Part shown: piece by piece, positions 1 to 5,866 of the stretch
How positions within the stretch are numbered: position 1 is the stretch's first letter
Layout: the number at the start of each line of letters is the position of its first letter
Source: Magnetospirillum sp.
GTDB lineage: Bacteria; Pseudomonadota; Alphaproteobacteria; Rhodospirillales; Magnetospirillaceae
Length of the DNA: 10,000 nucleotides
Assembly: GCA_020217035.1 (NCBI GenBank)
Contig: JAIWOG010000185.1
Span: 1-10,000 of the forward strand
Direction of reading: 5' to 3'
Made by a program: the position numbers and the translations under genes
Notes under the pieces: generated by a model
What the model was told of the DNA's origin: nothing
What the model saw: the letters and a program-made list of their open reading frames with translations, nothing else
Database searches by the model: none

Positions 1-995
1 CCCCCCACCCACGGGCTTTGGATGCCGCCGATCTCGCGTTCCCACAGACGACGGCCGCTGCGCAGGTCGACGGCCAGCATGAAGTCGGCGTGGCCGATGG
101 CGTAGACCCGGCCGCGGTCGATGATCGGCCGCGCCCGGATGTCGGTCAGCGTCGCCGCGCCCTCGGTGCGGCGCATGGTGGCCAATTGCTCCTGCCACAG
201 CACCGAACCGTTGTCGATGCGCAGCGCGAACAATTCGCCCGAGGAATAGGGGACCACCACCACGTTGCCGTCCACCGCCGGACTGGTGCCCCCCAACAGG
301 CTGGCCGCTTCCGAGATGCCTTGATGGGTCCACAGCACGGCGCCGTCCTCGGCCGCCAGGGCGTGGGTCTGGTTGTCCACGGTGATGACGAAAACGCGGC
401 CGGCGCGAACCGTCGGCGCCCCCCGCATGGGCCCGGACAGGGTCTGACGCCACAGCACGGCGCCGTTGGCCGCGTCCAGCGACACCACTTGGGCGAAGCC
501 GGTGGAGACGAACAATTGACCGTCCTCGTAAGCCAGGCCGCCACCCGAGAAAGTGTCGTCCTCGCCCTTGGGGGTGATGTCGATGCTCCACACCTTGGCG
601 CCGGTGCGCACGTCGAAGGCGCGAATCTCGGCTTCCGAATCCAGGGTGAAGACCCGGCCATCGGCGACGATGGGCTGGGCCAGCAACTTGGCCCGCTTGC
701 TGGATCCCTCGCCGATGGACGTGCGCCAGGCGCGACGCAGATGGTCGCCCACCTGCATATGATGCATGGCATGGTTGGAATAGCCGCCCGATTGCGGCCA
801 GTCGTCGTTGGGTTCCGGCGGCGGCAGCTTGATGGCGGCGGGCTCGCCGCTCACTTCAGCCGCCAGGGACTTTTCGCCCGACAGCACCGAAATGCGCTTG
901 CCCGGCAACGGCGGGGCTTCCTTCTCTCCCAGCCAATCGGAACAGGCCGACAATCCCAAGGCGGCGCAAACCACCAGCACCAGACGAATGTTCAT
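1..995 (-). CDS. bamB: Outer membrane assembly lipoprotein BamB (3' end beyond window)
   Basis: This is the lipoprotein subunit of the BAM complex, which inserts beta-barrel proteins into the outer membrane; BamB is a periplasmic beta-propeller scaffold anchored by an N-terminal lipid. The visible 331 residues begin with a short signal peptide (hydrophobic run about residues 4-15) and the lipobox LSAC, putting the lipidated cysteine at residue 18. A Pro-rich linker follows, then DDWPQSGG at about 64-71, typical of the start of this family. After that come repeated propeller-blade motifs of the PQQ-like type: GAKVW, GAVLW (twice), GSVLW and GRRLW, spaced about 40-50 residues apart. The reading frame is open to the window edge, so the last blades and the stop are missing; the family is usually about 380-450 residues. 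The ATG has a GGGGGA site 6-7 bases upstream. It starts 14 bases after the YfgM-like gene ends, so the two are probably co-transcribed. A generic PQQ-repeat protein is the alternative, but lipobox and neighbour favour BamB. Confidence 0.92.
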   Translation of the reverse strand, partial: MNIRLVLVVCAALGLSACSDWLGEKEAPPLPGKRISVLSGEKSLAAEVSGEPAAIKLPPPEPNDDWPQSGGYSNHAMHHMQVGDHLRRAWRTSIGEGSSKRAKLLAQPIVADGRVFTLDSEAEIRAFDVRTGAKVWSIDITPKGEDDTFSGGGLAYEDGQLFVSTGFAQVVSLDAANGAVLWRQTLSGPMRGAPTVRAGRVFVITVDNQTHALAAEDGAVLWTHQGISEAASLLGGTSPAVDGNVVVVPYSSGELFALRIDNGSVLWQEQLATMRRTEGAATLTDIRARPIIDRGRVYAIGHADFMLAVDLRSGRRLWEREIGGIQSPWVG

Positions 996-1009
996 GCCCG
1001 TTCCCCCGA

Positions 1010-1693
1010 TCAGCCCTTGGCACCGTTGTCCAAGGCCGCCAACAATTCGGCGGCGCGTCCGCGGATGGCGCTGGGCGCCACCACGTCGTCGGCCACCTTG
1101 CGCAGCCAGTCCTGCGCCTTGGCGGTGTCACCGGCCTTCAGCGCCACCAGGGCCAGGATCTCGCGGGCCGAATGGCGCCACGGATTGGACTCGACGGCCA
1201 ACGGCGCCATGCGAGCTTCAAGGCCGTCCACCTGACCGACGGACAGTTTCAGATAGGCCGCCTTCAGCGACGCCAGATCACGGTAGACGCCGTCGACGCC
1301 GCTGTCGCCCGCCACCTTTTCATACAATCCGATGGCGCCGGCGTTGTCGCCGTCCTCTACCTTCAACTGGGCCATCTTCATGTCCGACAGCAGGCGGTAG
1401 CCGGAATTGCCGTCGACCGCCAGGGACTGCAAAGCCTCGAGTCCCTTGGCTTTTTCGCCTTTGTCCAGGTGCAAGATAGCGTCGGCGAAACGCTGCGACG
1501 CCGCCTGCGCCTGGTTCTTCTGGTAGACCTGCCAGCCTTGGAGGGCGGCCACGCCAGCCACGATGGCGACGGCGCCGCCGATCAGCAGCCCGCCATACCT
1601 CTTCCAGAGCTTTTGCAGATTCTCCTGGCGCAGGTCTTCGTCGACCTCGCGGATCAGCAGGTCTGTGGCGGCATCGTCTTTGGCATTGGTCAC
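1010..1693 (-). CDS. YfgM-like membrane-anchored tetratricopeptide repeat protein
   Basis: The 227-residue protein has the layout of the YfgM family: a cytoplasmic N-terminus of about 33 residues (acidic, with IREVDEDLRQENLQKLWKRY at about 14-33), one transmembrane segment at about 34-52 (GGLLIGGAVAIVAGVAALQ), and a periplasmic alpha-helical region to the end. That region contains TPR-like pairs (YRLLSDMKMAQL, AYLKL, ILALVALKAGDTAKAQDWL). In Escherichia coli, YfgM sits at the Sec translocon and works with periplasmic chaperones on outgoing proteins; a similar role here is inference. Translation starts at GTG, supported by a GGAG site 8 bases upstream (1702-1705); no in-frame ATG fits better. 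bamB follows after 14 bases, matching the conserved yfgM-bamB-der order, so this is probably the first gene of an envelope-biogenesis operon. A promoter-like sequence lies just upstream. Confidence 0.85.
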   Translation of the reverse strand: MTNAKDDAATDLLIREVDEDLRQENLQKLWKRYGGLLIGGAVAIVAGVAALQGWQVYQKNQAQAASQRFADAILHLDKGEKAKGLEALQSLAVDGNSGYRLLSDMKMAQLKVEDGDNAGAIGLYEKVAGDSGVDGVYRDLASLKAAYLKLSVGQVDGLEARMAPLAVESNPWRHSAREILALVALKAGDTAKAQDWLRKVADDVVAPSAIRGRAAELLAALDNGAKG

Positions 1694-1722
1694 GGGATCA
1701 TCTCCGGAATTCGGTCGGCGTC

Positions 1723-1751
1723 AACATAGTGTGCTTGAAGGCAAGAGGCAA
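1723..1751 (-). promoter_or_regulatory. Candidate sigma-70-type promoter for the YfgM-like/bamB unit
   Basis: Read on the minus strand, TTGCCT (1746-1751) and TATGTT (1723-1728) are separated by 17 bases, each matching four of six consensus positions. Transcription would begin near 1716, leaving a leader of about 23 bases that holds the GGAG site before the GTG at 1693. It lies in the 79-base gap after the thioredoxin-like gene. Both hexamers are imperfect, so read-through from that gene remains possible. Confidence 0.4.
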
Positions 1752-1772
1752 ACCCAGCGTAAGGCAAACCGC

Positions 1773-2327
1773 TCATTCCGTCCGCCATTTGATGGAACAC
1801 CCCATGCTGGCCACCTGTTCGGCCGGCCCGCGACCGGTTCGCGCCACCTGTTCCATGGCCTCGAACAACTCGCGCCGGGCGTCGGCCGGCCCCGCCTGCT
1901 TGCGCGAGGCGTCCAGGCGGCCGCGATACTGCAACCCCAATTGGGCGTCGAAGCCGAAGAAATCGGGGGTGCACACCGCGTCATAGGCCCGGGCCACCGC
2001 CTGGCTTTCGTCGTAGAGGTAGGGAAAGGTGAAGCCGTGACGGGCGGCGAACAGCGCCATGTTGTCGAAGGAATCCTCGGGATAGGCCGTCACGTCGTTG
2101 GACATGATGGCGGCGACGCCGACCCCCAGTTCCTGCAATTGGCGGCAATCGCGCACCAGACGGTCCACCACCGCCTGCACATAGGGACAGTGGTTGCAGA
2201 TGAACATGACCAAGGTGGCCTTGGGGCCGCGCACCTGGCTGAGCGACCAGTTCCGTCCGTCGATTCCAGGCAGGTCGAAATCGGGAGCCTGCCAGCCAAA
2301 ATCACAAAGAGGCGTTTCCACCGCCAT
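1773..2327 (-). CDS. Thioredoxin-fold protein, peroxiredoxin-like (CNHC motif)
   Basis: The 184-residue protein has a thioredoxin fold of the AhpC/TSA-related, PRX_like1 type. Visible elements in order: the entry APDFDLPGIDG (about 14-24) typical of peroxiredoxin/TlpA-like proteins; the strand ATLVMFI; the redox motif C44-N-H-C47 followed by PYV; the NDVTAYPEDSF stretch (78-88) usual in this subgroup; and CTPDFF (119-124), whose Thr-Pro is the expected cis-proline facing the active site. A further Cys lies at 177 in a conserved-looking GCSIKW near the C-terminus. There is no signal peptide or membrane segment, so it is probably cytoplasmic. The family is linked to thiol-disulfide exchange or peroxide handling; its substrate is unknown and none can be read from the sequence. 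The ATG has GGAG 8 bases upstream. It is divergent from the small lipoprotein gene and followed after 79 bases by the YfgM-like gene. Length fits the family. Confidence 0.88.
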   Translation of the reverse strand: MAVETPLCDFGWQAPDFDLPGIDGRNWSLSQVRGPKATLVMFICNHCPYVQAVVDRLVRDCRQLQELGVGVAAIMSNDVTAYPEDSFDNMALFAARHGFTFPYLYDESQAVARAYDAVCTPDFFGFDAQLGLQYRGRLDASRKQAGPADARRELFEAMEQVARTGRGPAEQVASMGCSIKWRTE

Positions 2328-2437
2328 GTTCGCCGCTCCGTTAAGTCTTTTTTGAAATGCGCCGGGTTAGGTTAGCGTTGACCGCGACTGCCCGCCGGGC
2401 CAACACTATAGCGAATCGTTGGAAGGGGTCATAGAAG
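2328..2437. promoter_or_regulatory. Divergent intergenic region
   Basis: These 110 bases must carry the promoters of the thioredoxin-like gene (leftwards) and the lipoprotein gene (rightwards). A good -35-like TTGACC lies at 2378-2383 on the plus strand and a -10-like TATAGC at 2407-2412, but the 23-base spacing is too long for a standard sigma-70 promoter, so I do not call one. A short palindrome GCCCGCCGGGC sits at 2390-2400 between them and could be an operator or chance in GC-rich DNA. GGAAGGGG (2421-2428) is the probable ribosome binding site of the lipoprotein. Confidence 0.3.
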
Positions 2438-2815
2438 ATGATCAGGCACCTTGCCCCCCTGGCAGGAATTCTGCTGCTGAGCGGCTGCGCCTTCGTCGGG
2501 CGCGACGGCATCGAGACCGAGGTCGCCCGTGTCGGCGACGCCAACCTGTTCCTGAACCTGGAAGTGCTCAGCGTCGTCAACACCAAGAAGACCATGGGCG
2601 ACCACTTGGCCACCTGGATCACCGGCAAGGATTGTTCGACCATCCGTGCCCAGCGCGAAGGTGTGTGGTGCGTCGACTGGCCCGGCCCGCCCCCGCCCCG
2701 ACAGCAGGTTTACTGCTACGCCTCGCTGGCCAAACCCAGTTGCTATGCCCAACCCTACAACCAAGGCAACGACCGGCTGATCGGCTTCGTGCCCGCTCCG
2801 CTGCCGGTGCGCTGA
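2438..2815 (+). CDS. Small lipoprotein with four extra cysteines, function unknown
   Basis: This 125-residue protein is the only convincing plus-strand gene here. It begins with a very short lipoprotein signal (Arg3, hydrophobic 5-14) ending in the lipobox LLSGC, with the lipidated cysteine at 17. The mature part is about 108 residues: a segment LFLNLEVLSVVNTKKTMGDHLATWITGKDC (split about 37-66), a Pro-rich stretch WPGPPPP (81-87), and four cysteines at 66, 78, 93 and 102 that could form two disulfides in the periplasm. The TGKDC region resembles uncharacterised alphaproteobacterial lipoproteins as I recall them; no function is assigned. The residue after the lipidated Cys is Ala, not Asp, so by the enterobacterial rule it would go to the outer membrane. 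The ATG has GGAAGGGG 9 bases upstream. Codon use is GC-rich like the neighbours. It is divergent from the thioredoxin-like gene and converges on the small gene at 3044-3223. Confidence 0.8.
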   Translation: MIRHLAPLAGILLLSGCAFVGRDGIETEVARVGDANLFLNLEVLSVVNTKKTMGDHLATWITGKDCSTIRAQREGVWCVDWPGPPPPRQQVYCYASLAKPSCYAQPYNQGNDRLIGFVPAPLPVR

Positions 2816-2822
2816 ACATGCC

Positions 2823-2838
2823 GGGCATATTTATGCCC
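2823..2838 (+). terminator. Short inverted repeat just after the lipoprotein stop
   Basis: GGGCATA and TATGCCC are perfect inverted copies with only TT between them (or six pairs with a four-base loop), 8 bases after the stop codon. On the plus strand it is followed by CCTCTCC rather than a T-run, so it would be a weak intrinsic terminator. It may protect the mRNA end or work with the hairpins further downstream. Confidence 0.3.
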
Positions 2839-2847
2839 CCTCTCCTG

Positions 2848-2957
2848 CGTCATCGCCGGGCTTGCCCCGGCGCCCCCCGTGCCCCCGCAGAAAATTCTTT
2901 TCCAGCAATACCTTAGGCTGAACCACGTGGATGCCCGGATCAAGTCCGGGCATGACG
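2848..2957. repeat. Inverted pair of intergenic palindromic repeats (CGTCAT/ATGACG ends)
   Basis: Two related palindromic units face each other. The left unit (2848-2872) starts CGTCAT and forms a stem CGCCGGG/CCCGGCG with loop CTTGC. The right unit (2928-2957) ends ATGACG and forms a perfect 9-base stem ATGCCCGGA/TCCGGGCAT with loop TCAAG. Reverse-complementing the right unit gives the same layout as the left: CGTCAT, a CCGG arm, CTTG, a CCGG arm. The whole 110-base block is therefore an imperfect inverted repeat around a 55-base, more AT-rich core (2873-2927). Such CGTCAT/CTTG/CCGG palindromes are familiar dispersed intergenic repeats in alphaproteobacterial genomes, as I recall them. Copy number cannot be judged from one window. 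No open reading frame or transposase is inside. Confidence 0.7.
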
Positions 2958-2974
2958 GCATAGGGAAAATGCCG
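2956..2974. other. Stem-loop between the palindromic repeat and the terminator
   Basis: CGGCAT (2956-2961) and ATGCCG (2969-2974) form a perfect six-base stem with a seven-base loop AGGGAAA. It overlaps the last two bases of the repeat block and lies in the convergent region between the lipoprotein and the small gene. It may be part of a larger transcript-end structure; on its own it could be chance. Confidence 0.35.
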
Positions 2975-2976
2975 GC

Positions 2977-3018
2977 TGACAAAATGACAAACGCCACCGA
3001 AGCATCCTTCGGTGGCGT
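2977..3018 (-). terminator. Rho-independent terminator of the 59-residue small gene
   Basis: A perfect 12-base stem, ACGCCACCGAAG (2991-3002) with CTTCGGTGGCGT (3007-3018), closes on a four-base loop CATC. Read on the minus strand the stem is followed by TTTGTCATTTTGTC, a T-rich tract, as expected of an intrinsic terminator. It begins 25 bases after the stop codon of the minus-strand gene at 3044-3223. On the plus strand no T-run follows, so it would act mainly on leftward transcripts. Confidence 0.75.
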
Positions 3019-3043
3019 CAATGTCTCGGCGACGCGGTGCGGG

Positions 3044-3223
3044 TCAGCGCATCTCGCCGCGCATGCGCTCGCTGATCCGGCGCATGGTTTGCCCCATTTC
3101 CGGGCAGACCTCGGCCAGATTGGCGGCGATGGAATGGGCTTGATGGCGGTCGAAGGGGCGCCCGGCGCATTCGTCTTCAAGCAGTTCGGAAAGCCTGCGC
3201 ATCTCACTCAGCAGCTGGATCAT
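3044..3223 (-). CDS. Small 59-residue protein, function unknown
   Basis: I do not recognise this protein. The gene runs from ATG at 3223 to TGA at 3044 and encodes 59 residues. It is supported by a perfect AGGAGG site (3231-3236) 7 bases before the ATG, a promoter-like pair further upstream, GC-rich codons like those of the neighbours, and a strong hairpin with T-rich tail downstream. The sequence is mostly helical in character: an acidic/hydrophobic N-terminal half (MIQLLSEMRRLSELLEDEC), a short GRPFDRHQ break, and a second helix IAANLAEVC leading to a basic, Met-rich tail (MRRISERMRGEMR). Cysteines lie at 19 and 40. There is no signal peptide or membrane segment. A two-helix hairpin or coiled-coil protein is plausible, possibly a small regulator or partner protein, but that is inference. 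Longer overlapping frames exist on both strands here, none with a comparable ribosome binding site. Confidence 0.72.
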   Translation of the reverse strand: MIQLLSEMRRLSELLEDECAGRPFDRHQAHSIAANLAEVCPEMGQTMRRISERMRGEMR

Positions 3224-3252
3224 GACGATACCTCCTGGTTGCTGACCAGGAA

Positions 3253-3281
3253 ATGATGCACTGCAACATACCGCGATGCAA
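3253..3281 (-). promoter_or_regulatory. Candidate promoter of the small gene, with TGTTGCA direct repeats
   Basis: On the minus strand TTGCAT (3276-3281) and CATCAT (3253-3258) are 17 bases apart, matching three and four of six sigma-70 positions. Transcription would start near 3246, giving a leader of about 22 bases that contains AGGAGG. Two copies of TGTTGCA (minus strand, 3262-3268 and 3277-3283) lie 15 bases apart and overlap the -35 and spacer, where an activator or repressor could bind. The promoter is weak on consensus alone. Confidence 0.4.
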
Positions 3282-3302
3282 CAGACTCTTTGGTGACAAA
3301 TA

Positions 3303-3343
3303 CCTTTGCGCGAAAGGCTGGGGCGAAGCCCTTAACCCCAAGG
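3303..3343 (-). terminator. Possible terminator after glgP
   Basis: Just beyond the glgP stop, the minus strand can fold as AAGGGCT/AGCCTT (3314-3333, one bulged base), with a competing GGGC-TTC-GCCC stem and a TGGGG/CCCCA pairing. Another short stem, CCTTT/AAAGG, lies at 3303-3317. Only short T-runs follow, so termination here is uncertain, although the small gene downstream has its own promoter-like sequence. Confidence 0.3.
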
Positions 3344-3348
3344 AATAG

Positions 3349-5805
3349 TCAGACCGGCACCCCCCAGATGTCGCGGGCGTATTCGGCCACCGTGCGGTCC
3401 GACGAGAACTTGCCCATGCGGGCGACGTTCAAGATTGCCTTGCGGCTCCATTCCCCCTGGTCGCGGTAAAGCTGGTCCACCTTGTCCTGGGCCGCCACGT
3501 AGGACGCGAAATCGGCGGTCAGCAGGTAATGGTCGGCATGGGTCAGGATGTCGACGATGGGGGCGAAACGCGCCGGGTCGTCGGGCGAGAAATAGCCCGA
3601 GGCGATCAACTCGATGGCTTTCTTCAATTCCGGGTTGGCGGCGATCACCGGTTTGGGATCATAGCCGTCATGACGGGTGCGGGTCACTTCCTGGGCGGTC
3701 AGGCCGAACAGGAACATGTTTTCCTCGCCCACTTCCTCGCAGATTTCCACGTTGGCGCCGTCCCAGGTGCCGATGGTGAGAGCGCCGTTCATGCTCATCT
3801 TCATGTTGCCGGTGCCCGACGCCTCGGTGCCGGCGGTGGAAATCTGTTCCGACAGATCGGCGGCCGGCATCACCAGTTCGGCGGTGGACACGTTGTAATT
3901 GGGGACGAACACCACCTTCAACTTGTCGCCGACCAACGGGTCGTTGTTGACCACGTCGGCGACGTCGTTGATCAGCTTGATGATCAGCTTGGCCATCAGG
4001 TAGCCAGGTGCCGCCTTGCCGCCGATGATGACCGTCCGCGGCACCATGTCCAGCAAAGGATTGGCGCGGATGCGCGAATAGCGGGCCACCACGTGAAGCA
4101 CGTTCAACAACTGGCGCTTATATTCGTGGATACGCTTGATCTGGACGTCGAACAGCGAATTGGGGTTGATGTCGACCCCCAGCCGCACCGAAACCACCTC
4201 GGCCAGCCTTTGCTTGTTGGCCTGCTTGACGGCGGCGAACTCGGCCCGGAAAGCAGCGTCCTCGGCCCAGGGCTCCAGCTTCTTCAACTGGTCCAGATGG
4301 GTGACCCAATCAGCGCCGATCTTGCCGGTGACCAAGGCCGACAGGCCGGGATTGGACAACAAGATCCAGCGCCGGGGCGTCACCCCGTTGGTCTTGTTGT
4401 TGATCTTGCCCGGGCTGAGGTGGTCGAAATCGGAAAAGATGGTGGATTTCATCAGCCCGGTATGAATGGCGGCGACGCCGTTGACCTTGTGGCTGCCGAT
4501 CACCGCCAGGTGGCCCATGCGCACCCGGCGCTCGCCGTCCTCGCCCACCACCGACACCCGGCGCAGCAGGTCGTTGTCGCCGGGATGGCGATGGCGGACT
4601 TCCTGAAGGAATTCGTGATTCAGCTGATAGACGATTTCCAGATGGCGCGGCAGCACCCGGGCGAACAGGTCCACCGGCCAAGTTTCCAGGGCTTCCGGCA
4701 ACAACGTGTGGTTGGTATAGGCGCAGGTGGCGCGGGTCAGCGCCCAGGCGCGGTGCCATTCGATCTGGTACTCGTCCACCAGCACCCGCATCAGCTCGGC
4801 AACCACCATGGCGGGATGGGTGTCGTTCAACTGGATGGCGACCTTTTGCGGCAGCTTGTCCCAGTCGGAATGCGATTTCCGGAAGCGGGCCAGGATGTCC
4901 TGGATCGAGGCGGCGACGAAGAAATATTCCTGCTTGAAGCGCAGTTCCTTGCCGCGGTCGGTCAGGTCCGACGGGTACAGCACCTTGGACAGGGTTTCCG
5001 ATTCCGCCTTGTCGCGTACCGCTTCGATGTAATTGCCGGCGTTGAAATATTTCAGGTCGAATTCACGCGTCGACTTGGCGGTCCACAGGCGCAGATTGTT
5101 GACGGTCTTGCCGCCATAGCCGGGAATGGGAACGTCATAGGCCATGGCCATGACTTCCTCGGTGTCCATCCACTGGGCGCGGGTGTGGCCCAGCACGTCC
5201 TTGTAATGGACGACGCGGCCGCCGAAACGCACCGGATAGATGATTCCGGGGCGGGCGAATTCCCACGGATTGCCGTAACGCAGCCAGTTTTCAGGGCTTT
5301 CCACCTGCCAGCCATGTTCGACGTGCTGGGTGAACATGCCGTAATCGTAGCGGATGCCATAGCCGAAGCCCGGCACCCCCAGGGTGGCCATGGAATCCAA
5401 AAGACAGGCGGCCAGACGGCCCAGGCCGCCATTGCCAAGCGCGGCTTCCACTTCCCAGCCCAGGACCTCGTCGAAATCGACGCCCATCTCGCCCACCGCC
5501 TGCTTGACGGTGTCGTAGATACCCAGGTTGATCATGGAATTGGACAGCGTCCGCCCGATCAGGAATTCCATGGACATGTAATAGACGCGCTTCTTGTCTT
5601 CCGCGTAATAGCGGTTGAGCGTCGGCATCCAATGTTCGGACACCCGGTCGCGCACGGTGTAGGCGGCAGCCATGAACCAGTCGCGCGCGGTGGCGCTGAT
5701 GGGTTCCTTGCCCACCGAATACAACAGGTGGCTGGCCATGGCGTATTTGATGCTTTCCACATCGTCGTCAAGCAGCTTGACCACCGGAGGTCCGACACGG
5801 CGCAT
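3349..5805 (-). CDS. glgP: Glycogen/starch/alpha-glucan phosphorylase
   Basis: GlgP phosphorolyses the non-reducing ends of alpha-1,4-glucan chains to glucose-1-phosphate in the cytoplasm, using pyridoxal phosphate. The 818 residues match the usual length of bacterial family GT35 phosphorylases. Visible landmarks: YYMSMEFLIGR (75-85), ALGNGGLGRLAACLLDSMA (122-140), YGIRYDYGMF (149-158), QLNDTHPA (325-332), KTNGVTPRRW (471-480), FDVQIKRIHEYKRQ (552-565), IIGGKAAPGY (593-602) and the cofactor site EASGTGNMKMSMN (661-673), where Lys669 (codon 3799-3801) should bind PLP. No Ser14-like phosphorylation site of animal phosphorylases is evident at the N-terminus. The ATG has GGAAGGA 6 bases upstream. 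It follows malQ after 61 bases and is probably the last gene of the glgX-malQ-glgP unit. A maltodextrin phosphorylase role cannot be excluded from sequence alone, but the debranching-enzyme neighbour favours glycogen breakdown. Confidence 0.97.
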   Translation of the reverse strand: MRRVGPPVVKLLDDDVESIKYAMASHLLYSVGKEPISATARDWFMAAAYTVRDRVSEHWMPTLNRYYAEDKKRVYYMSMEFLIGRTLSNSMINLGIYDTVKQAVGEMGVDFDEVLGWEVEAALGNGGLGRLAACLLDSMATLGVPGFGYGIRYDYGMFTQHVEHGWQVESPENWLRYGNPWEFARPGIIYPVRFGGRVVHYKDVLGHTRAQWMDTEEVMAMAYDVPIPGYGGKTVNNLRLWTAKSTREFDLKYFNAGNYIEAVRDKAESETLSKVLYPSDLTDRGKELRFKQEYFFVAASIQDILARFRKSHSDWDKLPQKVAIQLNDTHPAMVVAELMRVLVDEYQIEWHRAWALTRATCAYTNHTLLPEALETWPVDLFARVLPRHLEIVYQLNHEFLQEVRHRHPGDNDLLRRVSVVGEDGERRVRMGHLAVIGSHKVNGVAAIHTGLMKSTIFSDFDHLSPGKINNKTNGVTPRRWILLSNPGLSALVTGKIGADWVTHLDQLKKLEPWAEDAAFRAEFAAVKQANKQRLAEVVSVRLGVDINPNSLFDVQIKRIHEYKRQLLNVLHVVARYSRIRANPLLDMVPRTVIIGGKAAPGYLMAKLIIKLINDVADVVNNDPLVGDKLKVVFVPNYNVSTAELVMPAADLSEQISTAGTEASGTGNMKMSMNGALTIGTWDGANVEICEEVGEENMFLFGLTAQEVTRTRHDGYDPKPVIAANPELKKAIELIASGYFSPDDPARFAPIVDILTHADHYLLTADFASYVAAQDKVDQLYRDQGEWSRKAILNVARMGKFSSDRTVAEYARDIWGVPV

Positions 5806-5866
5806 ATTGGGTCCTTCCAGACTGAATCCGTCTCAAGCATGAAGTCTCAGGGAAGGCGGACTTAAG
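5806..5866 (-). other. 61-base spacer between malQ and glgP
   Basis: This spacer is much longer than the 12 bases between glgX and malQ. It contains the glgP ribosome binding site and a weak AAGTC/GACTT inverted repeat near the malQ stop. I see no convincing promoter or T-tailed terminator, so read-through transcription from malQ to glgP is the simplest view. Confidence 0.4.

Noticed and set aside
18..1235. A 405-codon plus-strand frame opposite bamB and the YfgM-like gene
   Set aside because: Low-complexity, His/Gln/Arg-rich translation crossing two real genes on the opposite strand; no ribosome binding site or domain.
2378..2412. TTGACC and TATAGC as a lipoprotein promoter
   Set aside because: The 23-base spacing is outside the usual 16-18 range for sigma-70 promoters, so it is only mentioned in the intergenic entry.
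2823..3018. Possible CRISPR array or attachment site in the hairpin-rich region
   Set aside because: The repeats are palindromic and in opposite orientation with differing sequences, not direct repeats with regular spacers. No integrase, cas gene or tRNA is nearby.
2755..3207. A 150-codon minus-strand frame covering the convergent intergenic region and the lipoprotein end
   Set aside because: It runs through both palindromic repeats and the terminator hairpin, lacks a ribosome binding site, and overlaps two better-supported genes. A 125-codon plus-strand frame at 2879-3256 fails for the same reasons.
3529..5865. A 778-codon open frame on the plus strand, antisense to almost all of glgP
   Set aside because: Its product is a Gly/His/Val/Gln-rich sequence with no recognisable domain, and glgP on the other strand is unmistakable. 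Long antisense frames are expected in GC-rich genes because the codons that would give antisense stops (TTA, CTA, TCA) are rarely used.
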